Part shown: piece after piece, positions 20,121 through 27,781 of the stretch | Numbering within the stretch: position 1 is the stretch's first letter | Layout: every line of letters begins with the position of its first letter | Assembly (NCBI GenBank): GCA_004293445.1 | Contig: RDYP01000001.1 | Coordinates: 124,001 to 188,000 of the forward strand | Direction: 5' to 3' | DNA length: 64,000 nucleotides | From: Verrucomicrobiota bacterium | GTDB lineage: Bacteria > Verrucomicrobiota > Verrucomicrobiia > Verrucomicrobiales > Akkermansiaceae | Translations under genes and position numbers: made by a program | The notes under the pieces: generated by a model | The model's database searches: none | What the model was told of the DNA's origin: nothing | What the model saw: only the letters and a program-made list of their open reading frames with translations

Positions 20121-20138
20121 GGTGGATTCCCCGCGAGG

Positions 20139-20642
20139 TCAGCGGGGAATCACCAAAGACTGGCCGGGGCGGATCATCGAACCCCGGATGCTGTTGGCGC
20201 GCTGGATGGCACCGACGCTTGTGCCGTAACGTTTGGCGATGTTGTAAAGATTGTCGCCCGAGCGCACGGCGTGGCGGACGGTCTTTGGACGGATCGGGGC
20301 AGTGGGTTTCCGTGCGACTGGCCGTGGTTTGATCGTATTGCTCGCGATGTTGGTGTTGCGCTGAGGTGGGCGCTGGGAGTTCGAGGAGGGGTTCGCGACG
20401 AGCATCGGTGGATTCACCCGGGAGCTGATCGTCGGGCGTTCGGGCTGGGCGTTCACCACCTGAGTGGCACCGCGGCGCCATTTTGAAGGACTGTCGGCCC
20501 AGGCTTCGACGTAATTCCCGCGGCTATCGAAGGGACCGGTGCCGGTGGGGTGGTTGCTGGCGATCAGGCTCCCTGGGTCGGAACAGGAGCTGAGGACCAC
20601 CGTGAGGACTGCGGCTGAAAGAGCGAGCCAGCGTGATTGCAT
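20139..20642 (-). CDS. LysM-domain lipoprotein
   Basis: The 167-residue protein has a lipoprotein signal (lipobox VLSSC, Cys20), then about 100 residues of Pro/Asn/Arg-rich linker. One LysM domain follows at the C-terminus (HAVRSGDNLYNIAKRYGTS onward, ending GQSLVIPR). LysM binds peptidoglycan, so the protein is probably an outer-membrane lipoprotein that touches the cell wall. There is no peptidase or amidase domain. It faces away from the tRNA-Ala gene, with a 265-bp gap between them that contains only a possible promoter. Confidence 0.85.
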   Translation of the reverse strand: MQSRWLALSAAVLTVVLSSCSDPGSLIASNHPTGTGPFDSRGNYVEAWADSPSKWRRGATQVVNAQPERPTISSRVNPPMLVANPSSNSQRPPQRNTNIASNTIKPRPVARKPTAPIRPKTVRHAVRSGDNLYNIAKRYGTSVGAIQRANSIRGSMIRPGQSLVIPR

Positions 20643-20792
20643 AGGAGGATTTAGATCCCTCGGCTGGCCTTTGGCAAAGCCTGATTCTCCCGCATGTCAT
20701 TTTCGGGCGCTCGCGGAAGCGGTATCAGAGGCATCGAGCAGCGCACTGTCGGATGACGACTTGCGGCATTGAGAGACGAAGGGTGAATGAGT

Positions 20793-20820
20793 TTGTTGAA
20801 GGCTCTTGTCTTGCTAGGAT
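20793..20820 (+). promoter_or_regulatory. possible sigma70-type promoter for tRNA-Ala
   Basis: A TTGTTG hexamer and a TAGGAT hexamer are separated by 16 bp, 88 bp upstream of the tRNA gene. The match is moderate and no experimental or comparative support is available. It is the best candidate that I see in the 265-bp gap 20643-20907, which otherwise shows no gene. Confidence 0.3.
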
Positions 20821-20907
20821 CTCCTTCTTGCCGGGGTGCGTGGCGTGAGAGATTTGGCCTTGATTCCTAATCCTCAAGATGTATCGGGTTCACTGTCTGG
20901 AAGGAAA

Positions 20908-20980
20908 GGGGCATTAGCTCAGTTGGTAGAGCGCTTCGTTCGCAATGAAGAGGTCAGGAGTTCGAATCTCCTATGCTCCA
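20908..20980 (+). tRNA. tRNA-Ala (anticodon CGC)
   Basis: A complete 73-nt cloverleaf: acceptor GGGGCAT with ATGCTCC, D arm GCTC/GAGC, anticodon stem CTTCG/TGAAG with loop TTCGCAA, and T arm GGAGT/ATCTCC-type pairing with TTCGAAT. The anticodon CGC reads GCG (Ala). The acceptor has the G3:U70 wobble pair, the main alanine identity element. CCA is not encoded. The gene marks the left edge of the accessory island. Confidence 0.95.
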
Positions 20981-21117
20981 CTTCCCCAGAAACCTTGGAA
21001 TTCATCCCGGTGCGGAGACCTTTTTCGTTGCTTATCGAATGCTTCGAGCCGCCGGGCCTTGTCCGCATGGATGTCACGGGATCGTGACTTCTGGCGATTC
21101 TCGAGCGACACGACAGA

Positions 21118-21936
21118 TTGCTGAGATTTTCTCTAAGCAGGCGGTCTGCGGCTTTCGAAGCACGCCCAGCTCGGCCCGGTCGCCCCATCGGCCCGACGAC
21201 CGCCACTCTGCCCGATGGCAGCCAGTGGGTGTTCAAGTTCGTCAAGATCGCCTGCAACGTCGCCTCACCGCTTGGCAGCGAGGAAAACCAGATCCTCCCG
21301 CTTCTCCGCGGCTGGTTCGGCGAAAACGCCGGAGCTCCCGGCACCAACTACCACGTCGCCTTCACCCGGACCGAAACCGGCTGGACCGTCGCCACCCCCT
21401 TGCGGGTCGTGCAAGCCAGCCCCGACACCGGGGAAAGCGACGAGCCCGAAACCCAAGATCTCCCCGGCTTCGTCGAGGCCCCGGCCGCCAAGGACAAATT
21501 CACCCGCCTCGTCCCCGTCTACAGCCTCGAAGCCGCCGCCGGCCTCTGGGGGCCGGAAAGCAGCCCCGAGGAAATCGGCTGGGCCGCGGCCCCCGGAACC
21601 ACTATCAAACCCGGCATATTCATCGCTCGCGTCCGCGGCCATTCGATGGAGCCGACGATCCAAGACGGCTCTTGGAACCTCTTCCGCCCCTGCCCGGCAG
21701 GCTCCCGCAATGGCCGCATCGTCCTCGTCCAGTTCAACTCTATGGGTGACCTGGAGAATGGCGGACGCTTCACCGTGAAAAGATACCACTCCGCCAAGAC
21801 CGTCGCCGACGATGCTTGGCAGCACGACCGCATTGAACTCCTCCCCCTGAACCCGGACTACGAGCCGATTCCCGTCGCTTTCCACGAAGGCCCGGAAATG
21901 GTGGTGGTAGGGGAGCGGGTTTCCTCAATCGACTGA
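21118..21936 (+). CDS. S24 (LexA-like) peptidase module, probably truncated at the 5' end
   Basis: The C-terminal half is an S24 domain. It has the serine loop VRGHSMEPTIQDGSW, a following FRPCPAGSRNGRIVLVQF strand, and the lysine partner in FTVKRYHS, so the Ser-Lys dyad is intact. The N-terminal part (DGSQWVFKFVKIACN onward) resembles the region that precedes such modules at the end of large helicase- or nuclease-type proteins, from memory. The listed TTG start is doubtful, and the piece may be the surviving tail of a longer gene. The strongly C-ending codon use (ccc, gcc, ggc runs) differs visibly from neighbours, suggesting transfer. It is the first gene after tRNA-Ala. Confidence 0.65.
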   Translation: MLRFSLSRRSAAFEARPARPGRPIGPTTATLPDGSQWVFKFVKIACNVASPLGSEENQILPLLRGWFGENAGAPGTNYHVAFTRTETGWTVATPLRVVQASPDTGESDEPETQDLPGFVEAPAAKDKFTRLVPVYSLEAAAGLWGPESSPEEIGWAAAPGTTIKPGIFIARVRGHSMEPTIQDGSWNLFRPCPAGSRNGRIVLVQFNSMGDLENGGRFTVKRYHSAKTVADDAWQHDRIELLPLNPDYEPIPVAFHEGPEMVVVGERVSSID

Positions 21937-22080
21937 ACGCTAAATGGGTAGGGAAAAGTTCTCTTTGGCATTCTTCTCTCCTGTGTCATTTGGCGCGTAG
22001 CGTGGAGAGCGGTCCTGAGTGGAAATGATTGAGAACGGATGTGCCCCGTTGAACAAGGGTTGCGTCGTGTGCGATGCGGC

Positions 22081-22971
22081 TTAGCGGTCGGGGAATATCA
22101 GATGAGATCTGATTTTCTCCAAAGTCGGTTTGGTGAGACGTTTCACCCTAAGGAGATCCTCGGCTTTGGAAAATGGGGTCTTGTTGCGTTCCTCGATGAT
22201 GCGGTCCGCAAGGACGTCCTCAATCCCATCGAGAGCGATGAGTTGTTCCCTTGTGGCCGTATTGGGATCAATCTTGAAGTCCGGTCCCGGGCCATTCTGC
22301 GCCTTCGCAATATCGGCTTCGGCGTTCTCTTTGCGTTGAAGTCGCCGTTCGGCCGGAAGCTTGTCCCAGTTGGTTTTGGCCCAGATACCGCGGTCTTTTT
22401 TCAATGCTTGGATCTCCAGATCTTGAAGCATTCCCCGGGCTTCCACGACGGACATGCCATCCGGCATGGTGGAAATGATACCCTTGGCTCTAGCCCATCC
22501 CTGCTGCACAAGCACCGACCCAAGGTCCTTGCCGTCGCCGAGCGTGATGAAGCCGTAGATGCGTTCGAAATTGGGATCGCCTCCGCCGTCTGAAAACCGG
22601 GTGGAGAGCGTGAATGGGACGAGCAGGCTCTTCTTAGTGTAATCGGCGGCTTCTTTTGCCAGCGCCAATGCGATCTTCATGGACTCCTCGCTGTTCTTGC
22701 CTGCGTCGGTGATGCCGAAATAGCGGCGCTGCTCGCCGAGGCGGGCGAGATTTCGATCATCATTCGCCACGTGGAGTTCCAGGCAGTCGACCCCGTAAAG
22801 TCGGATTGTGTGTTCGGTGCCGTCCGGGGTCTTGATCCGGAAGCTGTCGCCGTCCGCCCATCCGGTGGGGATGAAGGTGCAGCCCTTAATGGTTTGGAGC
22901 GGCTTCGGCGCGGCGTCGGCAAACTGCAGAAGACCTACCAGCAGGGCCGGAAGTATGCGGACGGAGATCAT
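22081..22971 (-). CDS. secreted staphylococcal-nuclease-like protein with C-terminal helix-hairpin-helix
   Basis: The 296-residue product begins with a signal peptide (MISVRILPALLVGLLQFADA). An SNase-like OB-fold domain follows, with WADGDSFRI, RLYGVDCLE and a late LVQQGWARAK segment. The C-terminal 65 residues form a ComEA-like HhH motif (IDPNTATREQLIALDGIED, then adrII and KRLTKPTLEKIR). The SNase fold hydrolyses DNA and RNA with Ca2+, and HhH binds DNA backbone, so a periplasmic or extracellular nuclease that holds DNA is likely. The Arg and Glu of the catalytic site should be checked by alignment, since LELH replaces the usual E-P pattern. Confidence 0.8.
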   Translation of the reverse strand: MISVRILPALLVGLLQFADAAPKPLQTIKGCTFIPTGWADGDSFRIKTPDGTEHTIRLYGVDCLELHVANDDRNLARLGEQRRYFGITDAGKNSEESMKIALALAKEAADYTKKSLLVPFTLSTRFSDGGGDPNFERIYGFITLGDGKDLGSVLVQQGWARAKGIISTMPDGMSVVEARGMLQDLEIQALKKDRGIWAKTNWDKLPAERRLQRKENAEADIAKAQNGPGPDFKIDPNTATREQLIALDGIEDVLADRIIEERNKTPFSKAEDLLRVKRLTKPTLEKIRSHLIFPDR

Positions 22972-23015
22972 GGCCGGGAGTGAAGAGGAAAGGTCCGCTT
23001 AGGGCGAGGGGCATC

Positions 23016-23933
23016 TCAGATCCGGTGGCGACTCCGGTGCCACGCGAGATGCGCGTCATCAGGCCGCAGCCGGGCGTGGGCGTGGAAGTGAAGAGGACGA
23101 AGATGGAGTTCGGCGAGGAGCCGGCCATGGGGGGACGATTCGCTGAAGCGCGGCTTGGCGACGTGGATCAGGAAGTCATCGCCCTTCGGGACCGCGGTCC
23201 AGAGGCCGGCGTCGAACATCCAGTGGGCGTCGGGGGTGAGGGCGAGGCCGTTGCGGGGATCGTCGTTGCCGGAGACGGCATGCTGGTGGATGTGGGCGGC
23301 CTGGACGATGGAGCTGCTTTCGGTATCGAGCCGGTAGCCGGTGAGGGCGCAGGTGAAGTAGTAGCCGCCGAGTACGTCGCTTTTGAAGCGGGAGTCGCGG
23401 CCCTTGCGCTGGCTGGCCCGGAACGCGTCGGCATCGGCGCGGAGGGCTTCGACGGCAGCGGACTTCGGCGCGGGCAGGCCGAGGCGGGCGCTGAGCATGA
23501 CCTGTTCGCGCGGGGTGAAGTAGATCGCGATCAGGGTTTCGCGGGCGTGGCGGCGGAAGGCGGGATCCTGGAGGGCGTCGAAGAGCTCGGGATCGAGCTG
23601 GCAGAGGCGGGTGGTGGCCTTGGCGAGGGACGGCTGGCCGTCTCGGGTGAAACGCTGCCAAACGCCGTCGCCGCCCAGGGCGTGGAAAGGCATTGGGATG
23701 TCCGGGGAATTGCGTTGGCGTTCCTGGACGAGTTCCCAGTAGTCGCGGAAGCGGGAGACCAGGCGGACGTCGTATTTCACCGAGCCGTCGGGGATGTCAC
23801 CGGATTCGATGAGGTCGATGACGGTGAGCAGCATCAGCGGCTTGTGCGGCGCGATGCCGCGGGCCGCGGTGCGGGCGGCCTTGAGGGTGGCGAGGCGGGA
23901 GAGCCAAGAAGAAGACGGAAGACTGGAAGACAC
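23016..23933 (-). CDS. SBD-HNH endonuclease, phosphorothioate-dependent (SprMcrA/ScoMcrA) type
   Basis: From the GTG at 23933 the protein has 305 residues. Residues 10-165 match the sulfur-binding domain family: WLSRLATLKAARTA, then APHKPLMLLTVIDL (residues 28-41) and MPFHALGGDGVWQ. The C-terminal part is an HNH nuclease with CALTGYRL near 195, His214 and His216 in AAHIHQ, NDDPRNGLAL (223-232) and His237. In characterised relatives the SBD recognises phosphorothioate-modified DNA and the HNH domain cuts near it (type IV restriction). No upstream ATG gives a family-like start. It lies in a group with a Dnd-associated methyltransferase and a cysteine desulfurase relic. Confidence 0.85.
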   Translation of the reverse strand: MSSSLPSSSWLSRLATLKAARTAARGIAPHKPLMLLTVIDLIESGDIPDGSVKYDVRLVSRFRDYWELVQERQRNSPDIPMPFHALGGDGVWQRFTRDGQPSLAKATTRLCQLDPELFDALQDPAFRRHARETLIAIYFTPREQVMLSARLGLPAPKSAAVEALRADADAFRASQRKGRDSRFKSDVLGGYYFTCALTGYRLDTESSSIVQAAHIHQHAVSGNDDPRNGLALTPDAHWMFDAGLWTAVPKGDDFLIHVAKPRFSESSPHGRLLAELHLRPLHFHAHARLRPDDAHLAWHRSRHRI

Positions 23934-24156
23934 AAGATTCAAGATTGGAAGGCTTGGTGTGGAGCTTCGCGCGGGGCATGCGCGGGTCATGGGCATCGAC
24001 GGCCGCGGAAAGTCGCTGCACGCGCTGAATGGAACTTCCGGGCTAGCGCCACTTGTTGCAGGATCTTTGCGAGCAGTGCGGGAGCCCTTGATCGAAGCGC
24101 CTGGCCCACGGCAACGATCTTTGGATGAGGGTAGAGGGTTTTCATGTCTTCGATTT

Positions 24157-24417
24157 TCACAACGGTTTCCCGTCGGGAGATTCATCCATGGCCTCGCGAA
24201 TGCGCCGCATTTGGGTGATGGCCTCCGCGTGGGTCTTCAGGGGATGATTGGCCCGGGATTCGCGAAGTTGGTCGGCGTACCAGCGGCGGGACGCTTCTGC
24301 CTGCCTGAGAACCCGTTCGAGCGGAGCGGGTGGCGCGGCCGCAAGAGCCTTGCGTGCGGCGATGTCGTCCGGATGCGGCAAGGGGATGTCGCGTCCCGGC
24401 CTTTTTGGAGCAGGCAT
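24157..24417 (-). CDS. small hypothetical protein
   Basis: This is an 86-residue reading frame from the ATG at 24417. The product is Ala/Arg-rich with a likely long helix (PLERVLRQAEASRRWYADQL) and a second helix near the C-terminus. I recognise no family. It lies between the desulfurase relic, which is on the other strand, and the SBD-HNH gene, on the same strand as the latter but 220 bp upstream of it. The 220-bp gap (23934-24156) contains no other gene that I can support. It could be a small regulator or a chance frame. Confidence 0.4.
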   Translation of the reverse strand: MPAPKRPGRDIPLPHPDDIAARKALAAAPPAPLERVLRQAEASRRWYADQLRESRANHPLKTHAEAITQMRRIREAMDESPDGKPL

Positions 24418-24427
24418 GGAGAGAGTC

Positions 24428-24607
24428 TGTGATTCCACATGTCTGATGGCAAGATGGCAGTGGCAGAGCTCCAAGCCGAGCCACGTGATCAAGGCGCTGG
24501 GCTACAGTGACGACGAGGCCAATGAGGCAATCCGGCTGAGCTGGTGCCACCTGACGCCGGAGGTGGATTGGAGAGGGGTTGCTGGGCGGATCAAAACCCT
24601 GCGCTGA
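24428..24607 (+). pseudogene. C-terminal fragment of a cysteine desulfurase (DndA/IscS-like)
   Basis: About 60 codons on the plus strand, ending in TGA at 24607, read like the C-terminus of a class V aminotransferase cysteine desulfurase. A substrate-loop-like start (WQWQSSKPSHVIKALG) resembles the SSG..PSHVL..LG of IscS and DndA, and IRLSWCHLTPEVDW matches the final IR.S.G..T..E.D segment. No upstream part with the PLP lysine is present, so this is a relic. In the Dnd system DndA supplies sulfur for phosphorothioation, which fits the SBD-HNH and methyltransferase neighbours. The identification rests on pattern memory only. Confidence 0.5.
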
Positions 24608-24617
24608 ATCATCATCA

Positions 24618-25229
24618 TCAGGCCGCGGTCGCCTTCGGGTCTCTCGGCCGGAAGTAACCGATGATGCTGCGTTTGGGGTCGCGGACGGACCACTGGACGT
24701 GGCTTTTGGCGGAAAGGCGCGATCCTGCGAACAGCTCGCCTCCTTCCAGAAAAGGCGCGCGAACGGTGTCGAATTCTTGGAGGCCAAGGGCGGCGCGAGA
24801 GCGATGGAGAAAGTTGATCACCGCGCAGTCGAGCTGCCGCTTCACAAAATCCTCGTCGCCCGGAAAGCCCGGTTCGTTGACGGGGACGGGGAGCGCTGCC
24901 TCCTCGCAGAAACGGATGTAGCCACCGGAAGCTTCCCGGACCAAGCCCAGGGACGCTTCTGCGGTGAGATCCAGGCAGTAGCCGGGGTGGATGATGGCCC
25001 CGATCACGGCTGGAGTTTTGATTTTTCCCCGGCCGGAAGAGGGTTTCGAGGCAAGGAACTCCGCCCACGACAAGGCACGGGACGGGTTGTTTTCCCAGAA
25101 ATACGCGCCTGAGCCCAGCCAGTCATGAGAATTGTCGCTGACCCGGACCTCCTCCCGGCCATTCAGGATCCGGTCGGCGACCGCCCGGTCGCAGCCGTGA
25201 AAGCCAAGGACGAGACCTGGTAGCCTCAT
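24618..25229 (-). CDS. ADP-ribosyltransferase-like toxin candidate
   Basis: The 203-residue protein begins with a segment typical of ART/PARP-like folds: GFHGCD at residues 9-14 (His11-Gly12) and WLGSGAYFWENNPSRALSW at 37-55, which has the Gly-x-Tyr-Phe arrangement of an NAD+-binding core. A PAVIGAIIHPGYCLDL strand follows. I cannot assign the catalytic Glu with certainty. The start overlaps the stop of a 56-residue upstream gene (ATGA), an arrangement common for toxin-antitoxin pairs. The target, if any, is unknown. It stands between the desulfurase relic and the phosphorothioation-associated methyltransferase, so a role as a defence effector is possible but inferred. Confidence 0.55.
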   Translation of the reverse strand: MRLPGLVLGFHGCDRAVADRILNGREEVRVSDNSHDWLGSGAYFWENNPSRALSWAEFLASKPSSGRGKIKTPAVIGAIIHPGYCLDLTAEASLGLVREASGGYIRFCEEAALPVPVNEPGFPGDEDFVKRQLDCAVINFLHRSRAALGLQEFDTVRAPFLEGGELFAGSRLSAKSHVQWSVRDPKRSIIGYFRPRDPKATAA

Positions 25230-25396
25230 CCGCCGTAGCGCTTGGTCAGCTTGCCTGCCGGCGTGTGAAAGCCGTTTTTGACGAGGAACTCACGGGCTTC
25301 GCCCCGCTTGAGCAGGTCGTCTACGAACTTGCGAATCAACCGGGACTCCTCCTTGAAGTCGGTAGGCTGGACTGGGCGTTTCGCGGACTCCTTCAC
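25226..25396 (-). CDS. small protein, putative antitoxin partner of the ART-like gene
   Basis: A 56-residue frame starts with GTG at 25396 and its TGA overlaps the ATG of the ART-like gene. The product is mostly helical and basic: EESRLIRKFVDDLLKRGEA, then a C-terminal FLVKNGFHTPAGKLTKRYGG. That tail resembles the ends of small antitoxin-like proteins encoded just before toxin genes. Size, order (small first) and the four-base overlap support a type II toxin-antitoxin pair; the pairing is inference. The 134-bp gap between this gene and the methyltransferase stop (25397-25530) has no other gene. Confidence 0.55.
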   Translation of the reverse strand: MKESAKRPVQPTDFKEESRLIRKFVDDLLKRGEAREFLVKNGFHTPAGKLTKRYGG

Positions 25397-25530
25397 GGCT
25401 GGAGCTAAGCATCGGCAGGGGGCGGATGCGAGGAAATTGTCGGGGCGTCGCGTGGGGCGTTTCCTTGTCCTTTCATTCGCCGGCCCGACCGTCCAAGCCG
25501 ACTAAAGATCGGCGCCCTCCTGCGCTGAAG

Positions 25531-27564
25531 CTACGGGGGTACACTCCCTTGAGGCGGTTCCCATGCTTCGCGGGTCATGCCGTGGCCGATGGTGTCTTCG
25601 CGGAGGCCGAGCTTTCGGAGCTTCGCGGAGAAGCGGTCCATTTTCGCGCGCTGCGGGTGGTCAGCGGCGAGGAAGCGCTCCTTGAAGAAGAGCAGCTGCC
25701 GCTTCGGGCCGGTGGGATCTTCGAAGACGGTGACGAAGCGGCGCTTGAGGTCGATCTTGATGCGGAGGGTCAGCTCGGGCAGGGGCTTGCCTTCGAAGTC
25801 GTCGTAGTGTGTGAAGGTTAGTTTGCGCGAGTGGAGGTGAATCTTGATGAGGTCCGCCGCGCGGGGATCGCCGTAGAGGCGGGCGCCGCATTCGACATAG
25901 ACACGAAGGAGGGCGGGGAGTTCGTCGAGCAGGCTGCGGTGGATGGTGAAGTGGCCCTCTTTCGGATCGAGGTGGCCGAAGTCGAGGCCCTGGAGGGCGA
26001 GTTCGAGTTCGTCCTCGTCGCCCGCGGCGAACATGAGGTCGCGGGCCTTTTCCTCGGCGTTCGCGTAGCTGCCGAAGAAGCTGCGGAGGTCGCGCTGGAG
26101 GCGGTCGGAGAGGTGATTGAAAGGAATCTTCCGCCGGAGCTGGGCGGCGGCGACAAAGACGAGGAGGTCTTCCTTCCGGCGCTGGCGGGCGGCGGCGAAG
26201 GTCGGTTCGCCGAAGCGGTCGATGAAGAGCTGGAGGGCCTTCGGCAGGGAGCCGCAGGCCTGGCGGACTTCCGCGAGGCGTTCGAATTCGTCGTCGCGCG
26301 GCAGTCGGCCGAGTTCGAGGACCCGCTCCCAGAAGACGTCGAGGAGTTCGCGGTGGGTCTCGTAGGGATCGACCTTCGATTTCAGCGCGCGGAGCAGGCC
26401 GAGCTTCCGGGACAGGGATTCCCAGTCGATGAAGCGGCGGCTGCGGGAGGCGAGGAAGTCGTGGAGGTCGGCGCTGTGGCGGAAGACGAGGTAGATCCCG
26501 AGGCCGACGGGCACGGCTTCGGCTTGGAGGCTGTCTTCGAGCAACGACTGGATCTCGGCGGGGTCGAAGAATTTCTGGAAGGTATTGCGGCGGGTCAGGA
26601 CTCCATCGCCGAAGGGGCGGATGTCGTCGTAGGCCTCCTGGCCGGCGATGAGCGTGGAGACCAGCAGCAGGCGGCGGGCGTGCTTCCAGGCATCGACCAG
26701 GGCCTCGACGCGTTCGGCGGGGTCCTCGATGACGTTGAGGACGAAGCCGAGGTTCACGACATCGGCGGTTTGTTTCGGCTGGTCCGGGGCGTGGACGGGG
26801 TCCCAGCCGTGGGCAGAGTGGCCGAGCTTGGCGATGGCTTCGATATCGCCGCCGTGGCCGCACCCGTAGTCGAAGAAGGACTCGCCGCGGCGGAGCTGGC
26901 CGAGTTCGAGTAGGGTCTTGACCGGCTTCGAGATCTCGCGGCGCACGAGGGCGGTCTTGTGGCGGTCGATGCGCGGCGCGCTGGGCGTCCGCGGGTCGGG
27001 TTCGGTAATGTCGACGGGCACTAGGCGATGGCCTTTCACGCGAAGGCCGCGGTCGGCGAGGAGGCGGTCCCAGTTCAGGCGGAAGCCGATGCGCGAGGTT
27101 TCGTCGAGCAGGCCGGCTTTCTCTTCCTCGCGGGTGAGACGGGCGAATTTTGCGTGGCGGGGATCGGTCGCGGGAAGGAAGGTTTCCTTGCGATGGAGGA
27201 TGGGCGGGTTCTCGCGGCCGCGGTAGTCGTCGCGGCGGATCTTTCCGGTGACGAGGTCGATGATGATGGACTCGGCGAGGGCGGGGTGCGGGTCTTTGTC
27301 GAAGGCCGGGTAGGCGAGGAAGGAGATCTTGGGCGAGGCGGTGTGGAATTTCAGCAGCTTGAAGTCCGGGCCGATGTCGAGGCGCTTGCGGAGTTCTGCG
27401 ACGGTGACTCGGAGCTTGGCGGGGAGGTCGTCGTAGGCGGAGCCGGGGTCGAGGAGGTAGATTGCGCCGGGGAGACGTTTGCCGTATGGAAGGGCATCCA
27501 CCAGGCTTCTAAATTCCGTTGCGTTCACGTGGATCGGATTAGCAGTCTGAGGTAGGCAAGTCAC
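25531..27564 (-). CDS. DNA phosphorothioation-associated putative methyltransferase (TIGR04096-like)
   Basis: The 677-residue protein has an N-terminal domain of about 190 residues (YGKRLPGAIYLLDP at 27-40; NPPILHRKETFLP at 119-131). A core begins with RHKTALVRREISKPVK at 201-216. Its SAM-binding motif I reads FFDYGCGHGGDIEAI (230-244), followed by GWDPVHAPD and NLGFVLNVIEDPAERVEAL (271-289). These segments match my memory of the family found beside dndBCDE cassettes. A C-terminal helical half of about 350 residues follows. No DndB-E or Ssp protein is present in the window. The GTG start at 27564 could be replaced by the GTG at 27528. The target nucleotide, or whether it methylates DNA, is not established. 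Confidence 0.82.
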   Translation of the reverse strand: MTCLPQTANPIHVNATEFRSLVDALPYGKRLPGAIYLLDPGSAYDDLPAKLRVTVAELRKRLDIGPDFKLLKFHTASPKISFLAYPAFDKDPHPALAESIIIDLVTGKIRRDDYRGRENPPILHRKETFLPATDPRHAKFARLTREEEKAGLLDETSRIGFRLNWDRLLADRGLRVKGHRLVPVDITEPDPRTPSAPRIDRHKTALVRREISKPVKTLLELGQLRRGESFFDYGCGHGGDIEAIAKLGHSAHGWDPVHAPDQPKQTADVVNLGFVLNVIEDPAERVEALVDAWKHARRLLLVSTLIAGQEAYDDIRPFGDGVLTRRNTFQKFFDPAEIQSLLEDSLQAEAVPVGLGIYLVFRHSADLHDFLASRSRRFIDWESLSRKLGLLRALKSKVDPYETHRELLDVFWERVLELGRLPRDDEFERLAEVRQACGSLPKALQLFIDRFGEPTFAAARQRRKEDLLVFVAAAQLRRKIPFNHLSDRLQRDLRSFFGSYANAEEKARDLMFAAGDEDELELALQGLDFGHLDPKEGHFTIHRSLLDELPALLRVYVECGARLYGDPRAADLIKIHLHSRKLTFTHYDDFEGKPLPELTLRIKIDLKRRFVTVFEDPTGPKRQLLFFKERFLAADHPQRAKMDRFSAKLRKLGLREDTIGHGMTREAWEPPQGSVPP

Positions 27565-27781
27565 GACAGCAGCGTGCCAGGAGGGTGTGTAGCGGTTGAT
27601 TCAGCTACTGAGGCTCTTTGCGAAGCAAATCGCGTGGATCTTGCTTCCGCATATCTTTGGCCCCGCTCCATCGCCGAGGCTACGTCGGTCGGATGGAGGC
27701 GGAGCCTCCGATGGCGGATTCATCCGTCAATGAGTGGAAGCGCATGCTACTGCGAAAGCTTCGTGCGTGCCGTCGGCGGGG

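Noticed and set aside
20125-20151. Terminator between recF and the LysM gene
   Set aside because: The 10-bp stem is perfect but there is no T-run on either side, and it overlaps the LysM stop codon.
25831-26913. 360-codon open frame opposite the methyltransferase
   Set aside because: The minus-strand gene has a SAM motif and family segments, while this frame is Glu/Val/Ala-biased with no motif.
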